A stretch of DNA of 64,000 nt from Planococcus kocurii (lineage in GTDB: Bacteria; Bacillota; Bacilli; Bacillales_A; Planococcaceae), in contig NZ_CP013661.2 of NCBI RefSeq assembly GCF_001465835.2, positions 2,348,501 to 2,412,500 on the forward strand, written 5' to 3'. A program made the position numbers and the translations under genes. The notes beneath the pieces were generated by a model, which ran no database searches, had not been told where the DNA came from, and saw only the letters and a program-made list of their open reading frames with translations. Positions 52,401-61,515 of the stretch are shown here, one piece after another (positions within the stretch are counted from its first letter, which is position 1; each line of letters opens with the position of its first letter).

Positions 52401-53102
52401 TTATCTGGAAACATAACGGTCAAAACGATGTTCGAGCCTGCCTTGGACTAATGACAAGGCAAAGCAAATGACCCAGTACAGCAATGCCGCTTGACCGTAT
52501 AATAGCAGGAATTCATAATTGGTTGCGGCAATTTGCTGTGCGACTCTGAACATTTCGGTAACTAAAATTAGGGAAGCAAGAGAGGTATCTTTGACTAAAC
52601 TGATAAAGGTATTGGACAAGGGAGGCAAAGAAACGCGCGATGCTTGTGGCAAAATGACACGCCGCAGCGATTGCGTGTAGGACATGCCAATGGTATTGGC
52701 TGCCTCCCATTGCCCTTTTGGAATGGACAAGATCGCTGCCCGAATCACTTCAGACGCATAAGCGCCGACGTTCAGCGAAAAACCAATGACTGCTGCTGGG
52801 AATGGATCGATTGTGATGCCAAGTGTCGGCAATCCATAAAATAAGATGAACAATTGAACGAGTAAAGGTGTCCCACGAATAATGGAAACATAAACACGTG
52901 CGATAAGTTGAAAAATCTTAACTGTGGAAATTCGAGCCAGCGCTGTCAAAACCGCCAATATCAAACCGAAAATAAAAGAGATAATCGATAAAGGTAATGT
53001 AAATTGAAGTGTTGCTTCGATCAAAGGAAGAAATGAGGATTGCGCAATATCCACAAGTCGTTCCATTCTGACCGGATCAGAAAAAATACTATTCAAGTAC
53101 AT
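52401..53102 (-). CDS. tcyB: Polar amino acid (probably cystine) ABC transporter permease
   Basis: The roughly 233-residue membrane protein has five to six helices. The HisM-type signature [17 protein letters not shown] and the EAA loop [24 protein letters not shown] are clear. ATG 53102 overlaps the end of the binding-protein gene by 14 nt and gives a normal N-terminus. As with tcyC, the substrate name is inferred. Confidence 0.85.
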   Translation of the reverse strand: MYLNSIFSDPVRMERLVDIAQSSFLPLIEATLQFTLPLSIISFIFGLILAVLTALARISTVKIFQLIARVYVSIIRGTPLLVQLFILFYGLPTLGITIDPFPAAVIGFSLNVGAYASEVIRAAILSIPKGQWEAANTIGMSYTQSLRRVILPQASRVSLPPLSNTFISLVKDTSLASLILVTEMFRVAQQIAATNYEFLLLYGQAALLYWVICFALSLVQGRLEHRFDRYVSR

Positions 53103-53904
53103 TTTCACCAAACCATTTTTCTGAAATTTCATCGTATGTGCCGTCTTCAATCATGTCAGCTAATGCTTGGTTTGCTTCTTCTACTATTGCGCCGCTGCCT
53201 TTTCTAAATAGTAGCCCACTTTGTGCAGCATCTTCTGATTTATCTATTACTTTTACTTTCGCATCTGGACGTTGTTTCAGAAAATCCAAGACGGTTAAAT
53301 TATCGTTAACGGTTGCATCCACGCGACCAGAATTCAATAATTCAATCGCTTGGTTAAACCCTTCAACCCCTTCAAGCTTTGCGCCAAAAGAAGTTGCTGT
53401 TTCAGCGTAGTTACTTGTGAGCGATTGTGCAGACAACTGACCTTTTAAATCTTCGAAGCTTTTAATTTCATTATTATCTTCAGCGACTACTAGAACTGCA
53501 GTCGACGTAATGTATGGATCTGAAAACTCATAGCTTTCTTGGCGTTCTGGATTAATACCGACTTGATTGGCTACCATATCAAACCGACCAGCATCCAACC
53601 CTGCAAACATGGCATCCCATTGTGTTTCAAGGAATTCAGCTTCTACACCGAGGCGATCAGCCACTTCGCGTGCAATTTCAACATCAAAACCAGTTAGTTC
53701 TCCTGAGGCATCATGGAACGTGAAGGGCGGATATGTGCCTTCTGTACCAATGACCAACGTTCCTTCTTCTTGGACTTTAGCTAATACATCGTCTTCGGAT
53801 TTACTGGCATCATCTGTCGTTGGATCTTCTTCCTTTGAACCGCTGCAAGCAGCTAAAACGAACATTATTCCTACTAATAAAAACGTTAAACTAAATTTTT
53901 TCAT
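53089..53904 (-). CDS. tcyA: Amino acid (probably cystine) ABC transporter substrate-binding lipoprotein
   Basis: The roughly 271-residue lipoprotein has a signal ending in LAAC (near residue 20). The SBP family 3 fold opens [20 protein letters not shown] and includes [39 protein letters not shown] and the second-lobe stretch LTSNYAETA, reminiscent of cystine-binding proteins. The start at 53904 has GAGGAG 7 nt upstream. It leads a three-gene operon with a promoter and a CymR-like operator upstream. Confidence 0.87.
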   Translation of the reverse strand: MKKFSLTFLLVGIMFVLAACSGSKEEDPTTDDASKSEDDVLAKVQEEGTLVIGTEGTYPPFTFHDASGELTGFDVEIAREVADRLGVEAEFLETQWDAMFAGLDAGRFDMVANQVGINPERQESYEFSDPYITSTAVLVVAEDNNEIKSFEDLKGQLSAQSLTSNYAETATSFGAKLEGVEGFNQAIELLNSGRVDATVNDNLTVLDFLKQRPDAKVKVIDKSEDAAQSGLLFRKGSGAIVEEANQALADMIEDGTYDEISEKWFGENVLE

Positions 53905-54012
53905 CAATAATCTCCTCAATTCCTTTGTAGTTTTAATCTAGATAATTTCTTTTTGAATGTGTATCTTCTTATTTTTTTCCTAAGCTAGACAACCAAAATA
54001 CAAAGTTTATTT

Positions 54013-54035
54013 AACCTACTTGTATAGTTGGTTTT
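54013..54035. promoter_or_regulatory. Operator-like site AACCTA-N9-TTGGTTTT, copy 2
   Basis: The site is in the 5' leader of the tcy operon, about 50-70 nt downstream of its presumed transcription start. It shares AACCTA, one inner T and TTGGTTTT, at identical spacing, with the site at 44342-44364. AACCTACT and AGTTGGTT are near-perfect inverted arms. Confidence 0.5.
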
Positions 54036-54091
54036 AAAGCTAAAAAAAAGAACAATTGCTGACTAATCAAAAGAAATCCTAAAGTTGGTCT

Positions 54092-54120
54092 ATTATAGCA
54101 TGTCTTTTCCTGTTCTCCAA
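54092..54120 (-). promoter_or_regulatory. SigmaA promoter of the tcy operon
   Basis: On the minus strand TTGGAG (54120-54115), a 17-bp spacer and TATAAT (54097-54092) are present. The leader to the tcyA start would be about 180 nt. The rest of the 452-nt gap shows only this promoter, the operator and the tdh promoter; I see no T-box or SAM riboswitch. Confidence 0.65.
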
Positions 54121-54233
54121 CCATGCAGACATAGAAAATAAGTCCAAAATTTTTGGGTTATCAATGATCAAAGACTTACAAAGGCTATTTCATCAATAGA
54201 AGTAGCTATTCAGGTGGATTTTGCAGAAAATAT

Positions 54234-54262
54234 TTGTATTTTTAAAAAGAACATCTTATAAT
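54234..54262 (+). promoter_or_regulatory. SigmaA promoter of the threonine dehydrogenase gene
   Basis: TTGTAT, a 17-bp spacer and TATAAT lie about 95 nt before the start codon. Confidence 0.5.
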
Positions 54263-54356
54263 GACTTAATAGGAAAGCTTTAATTGACAAGGTTTATAGG
54301 GATTTTTTTGTGTTTTTGGACAGGACAAATGTTTTTGGGGAAAAGGAGTGTTGGAA

Positions 54357-55301
54357 ATGGAACGAATTATGATTACAGGTGCTTTAGGACAAATAGGGTC
54401 AGAACTTGTTGGGAAAATGCGCAGCATATATGGCAATGATAATGTCTTAGCAACAGATATACGGCAAACTGCCGATCAATCAGGACCTTTTGAAATTTTG
54501 GATGTAACAGATGCACAGAGAATGTACGATTTAGCAAAAGATTTCGGTGCAGACACGATGGTTCATATGGCGGCTCTATTATCAGCGACTGCTGAAGAAA
54601 AACCATTACTTGCTTGGAACTTGAACATGGGTGGGCTTGTAAATGCACTTGAAGCCTCTCGCAAGCTAGGAATGCAATTTTTTACGCCTAGTTCTATCGG
54701 AGCGTTCGGTCCTTCAACACCTAAGAAAGATACGCCACAAGATACGTTACAGCGTCCAACAACAATGTACGGCGTTAATAAAGTAGCTGGTGAATTGCTC
54801 TGCGATTATTACCACACGAAATTTGGTGTCGATACACGCGGTGTTCGTTTCCCAGGACTTATTTCGAACGTAGCACAACCGGGCGGCGGCACAACTGATT
54901 ATGCAGTCGATATTTATTACCAAGCAATTGAAAAAGCAAGCTACACTTCATATATTGCAGAAGGAACAGCTATGGACATGATGTATATGCCTGACGCGCT
55001 GCAAGCGATTGTCGACTTGATGGAAGCAGATTCAGATCAATTAATTCACCGTAACGCATTTAACGTAACAGCAATGAGTTTCACGCCTGAAGAAATTGCA
55101 GCGTCTATCCAAAAGCACATTCCCGACTTCAAAATGTCTTACGCAGTTGATCCGGTGAGACAGGAAATTGCAGATAGCTGGCCAGACAATATCGATGCAT
55201 CGGCTGCGAAAGCCGAATGGGGCTTTAAAACGTCATATGACTTAGATGCAATGACTGTCGATATGTTAGAAAAGCTAAAAAAAAAGCTTCAACTAGTTTA
55301 A
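54357..55301 (+). CDS. tdh: L-threonine 3-dehydrogenase, short-chain (SDR/epimerase-fold) type
   Basis: The roughly 314-residue enzyme oxidises threonine to 2-amino-3-oxobutyrate with NAD+. It is of the extended SDR type: [17 protein letters not shown] (NAD loop), [21 protein letters not shown], catalytic Ser region [11 protein letters not shown], and [11 protein letters not shown] with the Tyr-x3-Lys pair near residue 140. [27 protein letters not shown] matches bacterial SDR-type threonine dehydrogenases. ATG 54357 has AAAAGGAG 8 nt upstream. Kbl, encoded at 47684-48874, would use its product. Confidence 0.9.
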   Translation: MERIMITGALGQIGSELVGKMRSIYGNDNVLATDIRQTADQSGPFEILDVTDAQRMYDLAKDFGADTMVHMAALLSATAEEKPLLAWNLNMGGLVNALEASRKLGMQFFTPSSIGAFGPSTPKKDTPQDTLQRPTTMYGVNKVAGELLCDYYHTKFGVDTRGVRFPGLISNVAQPGGGTTDYAVDIYYQAIEKASYTSYIAEGTAMDMMYMPDALQAIVDLMEADSDQLIHRNAFNVTAMSFTPEEIAASIQKHIPDFKMSYAVDPVRQEIADSWPDNIDASAAKAEWGFKTSYDLDAMTVDMLEKLKKKLQLV

Positions 55302-55308
55302 GACAATA

Positions 55309-55342
55309 AAAAATGCCATTCGCAATTTGCGGATGGCATTTT
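55309..55342. terminator. Bidirectional terminator between tdh and yjiH
   Basis: The stem AAAATGCCAT / ATGGCATTTT, extended by CGCAAA/TTTGCG with small mismatches, lies between convergent genes. Confidence 0.85.
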
Positions 55343-55349
55343 GTGTGGA

Positions 55350-56702
55350 TTAAAACAACAAGTGCGCAACGCCTACAACAATCGGCAAAGCGATAATTGT
55401 ACGAAGCAAGAAGATGATGATCAGGTCCAGGATGTTGACAGGGATTTTGGATCCAAGTAACAATCCACCAACTTCGGACATGTAAATCAATTGTGTGACG
55501 GACATGGTAGCGACGACAAAACGTGTCATTTCAGACTCGATGTCTGCACCAAGAATAGCAGGTAAGAACATATCAGCAAAGCCAACAACCATTAATTGAG
55601 CGGCTTCAGCTGCTTCTGGAACACCAAGCAATCGCAGGTATGGTTCAAACGGTGTACCAAGAATGCTGAACACAGGTGTATATTCGGCTAAAATCAATGC
55701 AATTGTACCAAATGCCATTACAACTGGTGCAACACCAATCCACATATCCAGTACGTTTTTAAAACCATCCTCAAAAAACTTTTTAACTGAACGGTTTTCT
55801 TCAGCTTTTGTCAAAGCATTTTCAATTCCGTGAGAAGTGACATTATAGCCTTGTGGAACATCTTCAGATTGAGAATCTTGAGGTGACCCGTCCATGAACG
55901 TAGTCGGTTTGTTTGTCAGCGGGTAAAGGCGTGGCATGATCAATGCCAAAATAATACCTGCTAAGATAACAGTAGCGTAGTACGGAAGGAAATAGGTGCC
56001 GAGGCCAATTTCCTGTATGACTACAATAGCAAAAGTAATCGAAACAACGGAGAACGTGGTTCCGATAATCGCTGCTTCACGCTGCGTATATCTGTTTGCC
56101 TCATATTGCTTGCTTGTCAATAAAACACCAATGGTACCGTCTCCAACCCATGACGCCAAAGCATCAATAGATGAGCGACCTGGCAAGCGGAAAAGTGGAC
56201 GCATGATTTTTACCATTATCGTACCGAAAAATTCCAATAAGCCAAAGTTCATCAAGAGGGGAAGAAACAATCCAGCAAAAAGAAAAATAGTGAAAAGGAA
56301 AGACAGTAAACCGTCTCCAGATAAAAGAAGTCCGCCGGTATTTTCATTCCAGATAGGTTCAGGACCGACTTGGAACAACACCATAACCGCAAAAACCGCG
56401 CCGAGAATCCGAACAATCGTCCAAAATAGATTGACATTAAAGAGCTTGTCGATAAATGAAACATAATCAGTTTCATTAACTTTTTTAGTGATAAAGAACA
56501 ATGAACCGAGAGCGGCTACGATTAAAATGCCCATCATAATCCACGGTACGATGGATTCGATCGCTCCAGCCATAAGGTTAGCAAGAACTGCTATAGTTAC
56601 CATCCAGCCATCTTCAGTTGGAATTGGCACCAAAAACAATAGGATTCCGAGTAAAGAAGGAATCAAAAACAATAACCATGTTGAAGTAGAAAACTTTTTC
56701 AC
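55350..56702 (-). CDS. yjiH: YjiH family membrane protein with nucleoside-recognition (Gate) domains
   Basis: The roughly 450-residue protein has about ten membrane segments. Gate-like stretches include FRLPGRSSIDALASWVGDGTIGVLLTSKQYE and, near the end, MFLPAILGADIESEMTRFVVATMSVTQLIYMSEVGGLLLGS. These occur in spore-maturation and nucleoside-permease-like proteins; YjiH's substrate is unknown. GTG 56702 is chosen because AAAGGGGA lies 7 nt upstream. A cre-like site lies about 70 nt upstream. Confidence 0.8.
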   Translation of the reverse strand: MKKFSTSTWLLFLIPSLLGILLFLVPIPTEDGWMVTIAVLANLMAGAIESIVPWIMMGILIVAALGSLFFITKKVNETDYVSFIDKLFNVNLFWTIVRILGAVFAVMVLFQVGPEPIWNENTGGLLLSGDGLLSFLFTIFLFAGLFLPLLMNFGLLEFFGTIMVKIMRPLFRLPGRSSIDALASWVGDGTIGVLLTSKQYEANRYTQREAAIIGTTFSVVSITFAIVVIQEIGLGTYFLPYYATVILAGIILALIMPRLYPLTNKPTTFMDGSPQDSQSEDVPQGYNVTSHGIENALTKAEENRSVKKFFEDGFKNVLDMWIGVAPVVMAFGTIALILAEYTPVFSILGTPFEPYLRLLGVPEAAEAAQLMVVGFADMFLPAILGADIESEMTRFVVATMSVTQLIYMSEVGGLLLGSKIPVNILDLIIIFLLRTIIALPIVVGVAHLLF

Positions 56703-56770
56703 AAATAATTCCCCTTTTCTCCGTGCATGAATACACATAATAATAACTGATTATACAACGCTTTCCCCTA

Positions 56771-56784
56771 TGTAAACGCTTTTA
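56771..56784 (+). promoter_or_regulatory. cre-like site upstream of yjiH
   Basis: TGTAAACGCTTTTA matches TGWAARCGYTWNCW at 13 of 14 positions and lies about 70 nt upstream of the yjiH start. Confidence 0.4.
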
Positions 56785-56816
56785 TAACCAATGTTTATAT
56801 TATCTGAAAATACCTT

Positions 56817-56857
56817 AAAAAAACACCCCCAACTGAGAAAAAGTTGAAGGGTGTTTT
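56817..56857. terminator. Terminator after bshB2
   Basis: AAAAAACACCC / GGGTGTTTTTT with an inner CAACT/AGTTG stem lies just past the bshB2 stop codon. Confidence 0.85.
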
Positions 56858-57547
56858 TTAGAAGGATTTTTCGAAATCTTCATGCCAGCGATAATGATAA
56901 AAACGTTCTTTGGTTAACCAGTTTTCTGTAGCAGTATCACCTTGCTGAAGCTTATGTTCCATTTCTTCCAGCATCCAAGCTGTTTGTGAAATATGGGCTT
57001 TCATGGAATTCATTTTTTGCTCACGGACTTCACGGATGTCAAAAACGACATCAGGTTGGCCGAGCATCTCCGCCGTGTTATTTGCAAAAGCTACGCCGTG
57101 AAGTGTTGGCCGATCTTTCATTCGGCGGACAGCACGAACAACAGCGCGTGCTGTTGCCTCATGATCTGGATGGACCGCAAAGTCCGGGTAAAAGGTGATG
57201 ATTTTTGAAGGATTGAGTTCTTCAATCAAATCCGTCATCATCTTAACCATTTTCTCATCATCTTCAAACTCAATGGTTTTATCACGCAAGCCCATCATTC
57301 GAAGATCGGTTAATCCCATTGCGTCTGCAGAAGCTTGAAGCTCTTTTTTGCGGACTACAGGGAGCGATTCTCTCGTAGCAAAGGGCGGATTACCTAAGTT
57401 GCGTCCCATTTCGCCAAGTGTTAGGCAGGCGTATGTAACAGGGGTGCCTTGTTGAATATGTGTCGTGATCGTTCCGGAAACACCAAATGCTTCGTCATCC
57501 GGGTGAGGGAAGACGACCAGCACATGACGTTCGTGTGGAATTGTCAT
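56858..57547 (-). CDS. bshB2: Bacillithiol biosynthesis deacetylase BshB2
   Basis: The 229-residue PIG-L-fold zinc hydrolase removes the acetyl group from GlcNAc-malate in bacillithiol synthesis. The metal motif HPDDEAFG is at residues 15-22; the second site is DFAVHPDHEATARAVVRAVRR near residue 125. TLGEMGRNLGNPPFATRE is typical of the BshB2 (YojG) branch. It follows a YojF-like gene by 14 nt, the same pair as in Bacillus subtilis. Strong AAAGGAGGG ribosome site. Confidence 0.93.
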   Translation of the reverse strand: MTIPHERHVLVVFPHPDDEAFGVSGTITTHIQQGTPVTYACLTLGEMGRNLGNPPFATRESLPVVRKKELQASADAMGLTDLRMMGLRDKTIEFEDDEKMVKMMTDLIEELNPSKIITFYPDFAVHPDHEATARAVVRAVRRMKDRPTLHGVAFANNTAEMLGQPDVVFDIREVREQKMNSMKAHISQTAWMLEEMEHKLQQGDTATENWLTKERFYHYRWHEDFEKSF

Positions 57548-57561
57548 TATGTGTCCCTCCT

Positions 57562-57912
57562 TTAATAACTAAACGGTGTTTCGCTAATTTCAAGCGCAAC
57601 CGCTAGTTTTCCGTCTCCGGCGTGTCCGGCAAGCAACAGCCGACCCTCTTCGTCTAATTCGTAATGCGTAATGCCTTGAGCGTAGACCCAGCCATGCGGT
57701 AATTTTAGTCCAACACGGTGCGGACTGTCACCAACCACTTTTCCAAGTTCGTAATTGATCACAACGTTCCGGATAAATGCGCCGGCGTTGAAAAAGCTTT
57801 CGTTAAAATGTGAGGCATAGGAGCCGTTGGTTGTTTCCAAATGAAGGTAAACATCTTTACCGGCAAAAGCATCCAGTTGGACTTGTAATTTTTTTACTTC
57901 AACTAATTCCAT
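57562..57912 (-). CDS. yojF: YojF-like DUF1806 protein
   Basis: The 116-residue protein is a beta-rich single domain (VEVKKLQVQLDAFAGKDVYLHLETTNGSYASH, then RVGLKLPHGWVYAQGITHYELDEEGRLLLAG). It is immediately upstream of bshB2, a conserved pairing in Bacillales. Its own role in bacillithiol metabolism is not known. GGAGG precedes the ATG. Confidence 0.87.
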   Translation of the reverse strand: MELVEVKKLQVQLDAFAGKDVYLHLETTNGSYASHFNESFFNAGAFIRNVVINYELGKVVGDSPHRVGLKLPHGWVYAQGITHYELDEEGRLLLAGHAGDGKLAVALEISETPFSY

Positions 57913-58070
57913 GATGTTCCTCCTATAAAATCGGTATTCTTTCAGTATAAGGAATTATGTGTGAGAATGCGATTAGGTTGCTTTGTAAAGCTAAGATTGT
58001 CCTGAGAATTCGCCCGCAGATAGGAGGCTAACAATCGTACCTCATTTCAACAGCAACAAAATTGGACCGC

Positions 58071-58105
58071 AAAAAAAGCGCGCCGAAGAAAATCCGGCAC
58101 GCGTT
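58071..58105 (-). terminator. Terminator after pdxK
   Basis: The stem GCGCGCCG / CGGCACGC (one mismatch) is followed on the minus strand by a run of seven T residues. The rest of the 202-nt gap to yojF shows nothing I can name. Confidence 0.6.
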
Positions 58106-58114
58106 TGTTCTTGC

Positions 58115-58948
58115 TTATAATTCAGTCACAATGACTTCAGGTTTTGTGAATTTCGAAGCGGCACCGTGCATAACTGGACCAACGTATTCGTTCAGCTTCC
58201 AGCCGTGCTGAATTGCTGTTGCGACAAAAAATTTCGCATTTAGAACAGCGTCTTTAACAGATTGCCCGTTTGCTAAGTTCGCGGTAATCGCAGCAGCGAA
58301 CGTACAACCTGCGCCGTGGTTATAAGTGGTATCTGTTTTTTCAGATGTCAGTAAATAATGTGTTTTGCCATCAAACAATAAGTCCGCTGCTTTTTCATGC
58401 TGGAGCTGTTTGCCGCCTTTAATGACCACAAATTCTGCGCCGTGTGCGTGAATTTTCTCAGCGGCCGCTTGCATGTCTTCAACAGTTTTCAACACGCCCA
58501 TTCCGGATAAATTGCCTGCTTCTACCAAGTTTGGTGTCACGACTTTGGCGTTTGGCAATAAATACTTTATCATGGCATCCACATTTTCAGGGAACAACAC
58601 TTCGTTTTCCCCTTTGCAAGCCATAACGGGATCAATGACAACGTCTTTGATTCCAGAGTCTGCAATGGCTTTGCCGGCCATTTTAATGATGTCTACAGTT
58701 GGGAGCATACCAGTCTTCAAAGCGTCAACCCCTGTAGAAAATGCTGTTTTCAACTGGGCGTCTAGTGTATCTAATGCGATCGGATGAATCCCATGACTCC
58801 AGCCATTCTCAGGATCCATTGTGACGATGACCGTTAATGCGTTCATGCCATAAGTTCCGTGTTCTTGGAATGTTTTAAGGTCTGCTTGTATGCCTGCACC
58901 GCCAGAAGTATCTGATCCAGCAATGGTTAAGGTTTTTTTGAGTGTCAT
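58115..58948 (-). CDS. pdxK: Pyridoxine/pyridoxal/pyridoxamine kinase (ThiD-like ribokinase fold)
   Basis: The roughly 277-residue kinase phosphorylates B6 vitamers. It matches the Bacillus PdxK type, derived from ThiD, over its whole length as I recall it: LTIAGSDTSGGAGIQADLKTFQEHGTYGMNALTVIV, KTGMLPTVDII, VIDPVMACKGENEVL, VTPNLVEAG and the anion-hole/catalytic motif NHGAGCTFAAAITA near residue 216. An HMP(-P) kinase role is the alternative. ATG 58948 has GAGGAG 8 nt upstream. Confidence 0.9.
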   Translation of the reverse strand: MTLKKTLTIAGSDTSGGAGIQADLKTFQEHGTYGMNALTVIVTMDPENGWSHGIHPIALDTLDAQLKTAFSTGVDALKTGMLPTVDIIKMAGKAIADSGIKDVVIDPVMACKGENEVLFPENVDAMIKYLLPNAKVVTPNLVEAGNLSGMGVLKTVEDMQAAAEKIHAHGAEFVVIKGGKQLQHEKAADLLFDGKTHYLLTSEKTDTTYNHGAGCTFAAAITANLANGQSVKDAVLNAKFFVATAIQHGWKLNEYVGPVMHGAASKFTKPEVIVTEL

Positions 58949-59007
58949 TAGGTTAGCTCCTCTAAATTGGATTGTCTTTGCCACTATTTTAACAAAATTT
59001 CGAGTGT

Positions 59008-59262
59008 TTACAACGAATTACGCTTATTCGGGACAAGCAGTAAAACGGTAGTTGCAACGCAAATAAGCAAAAATGCAGTCGCAAAAATGCCCATTAAAAC
59101 AAAGCCGCTTTTGAAAAGACCAATCGTAATAAGTAATGTTAGAATAGAAACAACAGCAATAATTACACCTAAACAGCCTAGTCCAGCGCGCTTTGCGCTT
59201 TCAGGAGCTGTTGTGCCTTTCGTTTTTGAAACACTCGTAATCTTTTCGCGCCAATCGGCCAT
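59008..59262 (-). CDS. Small two-helix membrane protein of unknown function
   Basis: The roughly 84-residue protein has a charged N-terminus (ADWREKITSVSKTKG) and two adjacent hydrophobic segments (about residues 28-48 and 54-76), ending in a basic tail. I do not recognise a family. ATG 59262 has AAAGGAGCG 7 nt upstream. It is divergent from the DUF4230-like gene. Confidence 0.65.
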   Translation of the reverse strand: MADWREKITSVSKTKGTTAPESAKRAGLGCLGVIIAVVSILTLLITIGLFKSGFVLMGIFATAFLLICVATTVLLLVPNKRNSL

Positions 59263-59331
59263 CGTAATCGCTCCTTTGGACAATCGTACCATGAAGCTGG
59301 ATAAATAGAACATAAGAAAGTAGGGGATATC

Positions 59332-60051
59332 TTGGCTAAAGATCCACGGATGACTGAAATCGAACGGTTGTTAGAAGAAATGAAAGAGCAAGGGGATACG
59401 AAAGAATCTGGCTTCTGGAAATATGCCAAACTGATGATGAGTGTTTTTCGCAATTCTTTTTTAGTGCTCATTGTGGTTTTACTATTACTTTTAGTGGCCT
59501 TGCCCCTTGGAACTTTTTGGATGATTAAAGGCAGCACCTTCACAGAAAGTAAAGGCGCTTTTTTAGAACAAATTCAGGACTTGAATGAACTGTCCACAGC
59601 GGAAGCTTTTTCGAAAGTGATTATCGAACGCGAGGACAATTCATTATTTGGTCAGGAGATTGGTCTCGATTTGCCTGGTACAAAACGGCAATTACTGGTC
59701 GTTATTCCAGGGTCAGTACGAGCTGGAATTGATTTTTCCAAAGTATCTGAAGACGATATAGTACTCGATGAAGATGCTCAAACAGCGACATTAACATTGC
59801 CCCCAGCAGAATTTCTAGGAGGACCGGAATTGTTTATGGATCAAGTAGAAGTTTATTCGTATGAAGGGCTGTTTCGCAGCGGGGCTGACATTTCTGAAGC
59901 TTACGAACTGGCAGAAGAAGCTAAAAAGTTGATGCTTCAAGAAACGGAAGGTCAAGGTGTGTTACAGACGGCCGAAGATAATGCTGCGCGTTCTGTTCAA
60001 GAGATGTTCGGCTTGGTCAATTATGATGTTACAGTCGAGTTCGAGGAGTGA
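59332..60051 (+). CDS. DUF4230-like membrane-anchored protein
   Basis: The 239-residue protein has a short cytoplasmic N-terminus, one transmembrane helix (about residues 44-65) and an external domain resembling DUF4230: LVVIPGSVRAGIDFSKVSEDDIVLDEDAQTATLTLPPAE, followed by a helical part with EAKKLMLQETEGQGVLQTAEDNA. Function unknown. The start is TTG behind TAGGGG. It directly precedes ung. Confidence 0.7.
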   Translation: MAKDPRMTEIERLLEEMKEQGDTKESGFWKYAKLMMSVFRNSFLVLIVVLLLLLVALPLGTFWMIKGSTFTESKGAFLEQIQDLNELSTAEAFSKVIIEREDNSLFGQEIGLDLPGTKRQLLVVIPGSVRAGIDFSKVSEDDIVLDEDAQTATLTLPPAEFLGGPELFMDQVEVYSYEGLFRSGADISEAYELAEEAKKLMLQETEGQGVLQTAEDNAARSVQEMFGLVNYDVTVEFEE

Positions 60052-60056
60052 TGGAG

Positions 60057-60731
60057 TTGAAAAAACAAATTTTTCACAACGATTGGCAGCAGGTCATCGG
60101 TAAAGAATTCGACAAACCGTATTATTTGGAGCTGCGTGCGTTTTTGAAAGAAGAATACGCTGAGCAAACGATTTATCCTGCAATGGAAAATATTTGGTCT
60201 GCCTTTGAACATACTGCCTATCGCGATGTAAAAGTCGTTATTCTCGGACAAGATCCGTATCATGGTCCCAACCAAGCACATGGACTTAGTTTTTCTGTTT
60301 TACCCGGAGTAGCGCATCCGCCAAGCTTACAGAATTTGCTGAAAGAATTAAAAGAAGATATTGGTTGCGAAAAACCAAAAGATGGCACTTTAACGAAATG
60401 GGCCGACCAGGGCATTTTAATGATGAACAGCGTATTGACAGTAAGAGCAGGAGAAGCACATTCGCATCGCAACAAAGGCTGGGAGACGTTTACGGACAGC
60501 GTGATTGGTAAATTGTCCGAGCGCGAAGAGCCAATTGTTTTTATATTATGGGGCAAACCTGCCCAAATGAAAAAACGACTGATTGACCTCGATAAACATG
60601 ATGTGCTTGAAGCGCCTCATCCAAGTCCGCTCAGCGCCCATCGTGGATTTTTTGACAGTCGGCCTTATTCAAAAGTGAACAGTCTGTTACAAAGCCGCGG
60701 ACAACAGCCTATTGATTTTTGTTTGGACTGA
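60057..60731 (+). CDS. ung: Uracil-DNA glycosylase, family 1
   Basis: Ung removes uracil from DNA and starts base-excision repair. The roughly 224-residue protein has the catalytic water-activating motif VVILGQDPYHGPNQAHGLSFSV (near residue 62), the uracil-binding MNSVLTVRAGEAHSH and the DNA-intercalation loop HPSPLSAHRGF near residue 185. TTG 60057 is 8 nt from GAGGAG; ATG 60051 is only 2 nt from it but gives a protein two residues longer, so the choice is open. It starts a Bacillus-like ung-ywdI-ywdK cluster. Confidence 0.95.
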   Translation: MKKQIFHNDWQQVIGKEFDKPYYLELRAFLKEEYAEQTIYPAMENIWSAFEHTAYRDVKVVILGQDPYHGPNQAHGLSFSVLPGVAHPPSLQNLLKELKEDIGCEKPKDGTLTKWADQGILMMNSVLTVRAGEAHSHRNKGWETFTDSVIGKLSEREEPIVFILWGKPAQMKKRLIDLDKHDVLEAPHPSPLSAHRGFFDSRPYSKVNSLLQSRGQQPIDFCLD

Positions 60732-60789
60732 ACTGTAGCAGGTGGACGTGTTAAACTGGAATTAAATCAAAACGGAGAGGGGCTGTATC

Positions 60790-61056
60790 ATGTCCATCGA
60801 TACGACGCGTATTTTAAATGAAATCGACAAGCATACGACGCGTGCTCGGAATGGCGATTCTTCAAAGTTTCGCGACTCAGTCGTAGCCATTCGTGCATTA
60901 TGTGATTTGTTGTTAGAAGACGAGCAACCGATGAGCGACATTCAAACCCCACGTGCCGTACCACTTTCTTCCCCTCAGCCGCAAACGCAGACAGTATCTG
61001 CCGTCAACAAGCTGAAAGAAGAAGACGCAAACGGCGATTCGCTGTTTGAATTTTAA
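60790..61056 (+). CDS. ywdI: YwdI-like small protein
   Basis: The 88-residue protein has a helical N-terminal half (STRILNEIDKHTTRARNGD, then SVVAIRALCDLLLEDE) and a Pro/Gln-rich low-complexity tail. The position between ung and the DUF423 gene matches ywdI in Bacillus subtilis. Function unknown. GAGAGGGG ribosome site. Confidence 0.75.
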   Translation: MSIDTTRILNEIDKHTTRARNGDSSKFRDSVVAIRALCDLLLEDEQPMSDIQTPRAVPLSSPQPQTQTVSAVNKLKEEDANGDSLFEF

Positions 61057-61076
61057 ATGGAAAGAGGAAGTCGACT

Positions 61077-61454
61077 ATGAAGTTTTTCTTAATTGCTGGA
61101 GCGGTTAACGCTCTTTTATCTGTAGCGTTCGGCGCATTTGGCGCACACCTTTTAGAAGGTCGTGTTGCAGACAAGTATTTGGATACATGGCAAACTGCCG
61201 TACAGTATCAAATGTTTCACTCGATTGGCTTGATCGTTGTCGCAATCTTGATGAGTTCAACGCTACTCGGATCACTCAGTTCATTAAGTTGGGCCGGTTA
61301 TTTAATGCTTGCCGGAATTGTTATTTTCTCAGGTAGCTTATACGTATTAAGTTTGACAGGAATCGGCGTTCTTGGCGCTATTACCCCAATCGGAGGCATT
61401 GCGTTTATCGCCGCTTGGGTCATGGTCATTATCGCTGCAGCCAAAGCATTGTAA
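61077..61454 (+). CDS. ywdK: DUF423 family membrane protein (YwdK-like)
   Basis: The 125-residue protein has four membrane helices and the DUF423 signature LSVAFGAFGAHLLEGRVADKYLDTWQTAVQYQMFHSIGL. It ends with GAITPIGGIAFIAAWVM. Function is not known. A strong terminator and then array D follow. Confidence 0.87.
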   Translation: MKFFLIAGAVNALLSVAFGAFGAHLLEGRVADKYLDTWQTAVQYQMFHSIGLIVVAILMSSTLLGSLSSLSWAGYLMLAGIVIFSGSLYVLSLTGIGVLGAITPIGGIAFIAAWVMVIIAAAKAL

Positions 61455-61462
61455 TGACGTTG

Positions 61463-61500
61463 AAAAGGGCAATTCGCTTCGCGCGAATTGCCCTTTTTTT
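61463..61500. terminator. Terminator after ywdK
   Basis: A perfect stem AAAAGGGCAATTCG / CGAATTGCCCTTTT is followed by a T tract, 16 nt before array D. Confidence 0.9.
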
Positions 61501-61515
61501 GAGTCGTTTTGCCGT

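Noticed and set aside
53905..54356. T-box or SAM riboswitch in the tcy leader
   Set aside because: No T-box sequence (AGGGTGGNACCGCG-like), no specifier stem and no kink-turn pattern were seen; a protein operator explains the leader better.
55996..56466. 156-codon open frame antisense to yjiH
   Set aside because: It is a shadow of a membrane-protein gene; the composition is Pro/Lys/Arg-rich, as expected for the complement of hydrophobic codons.
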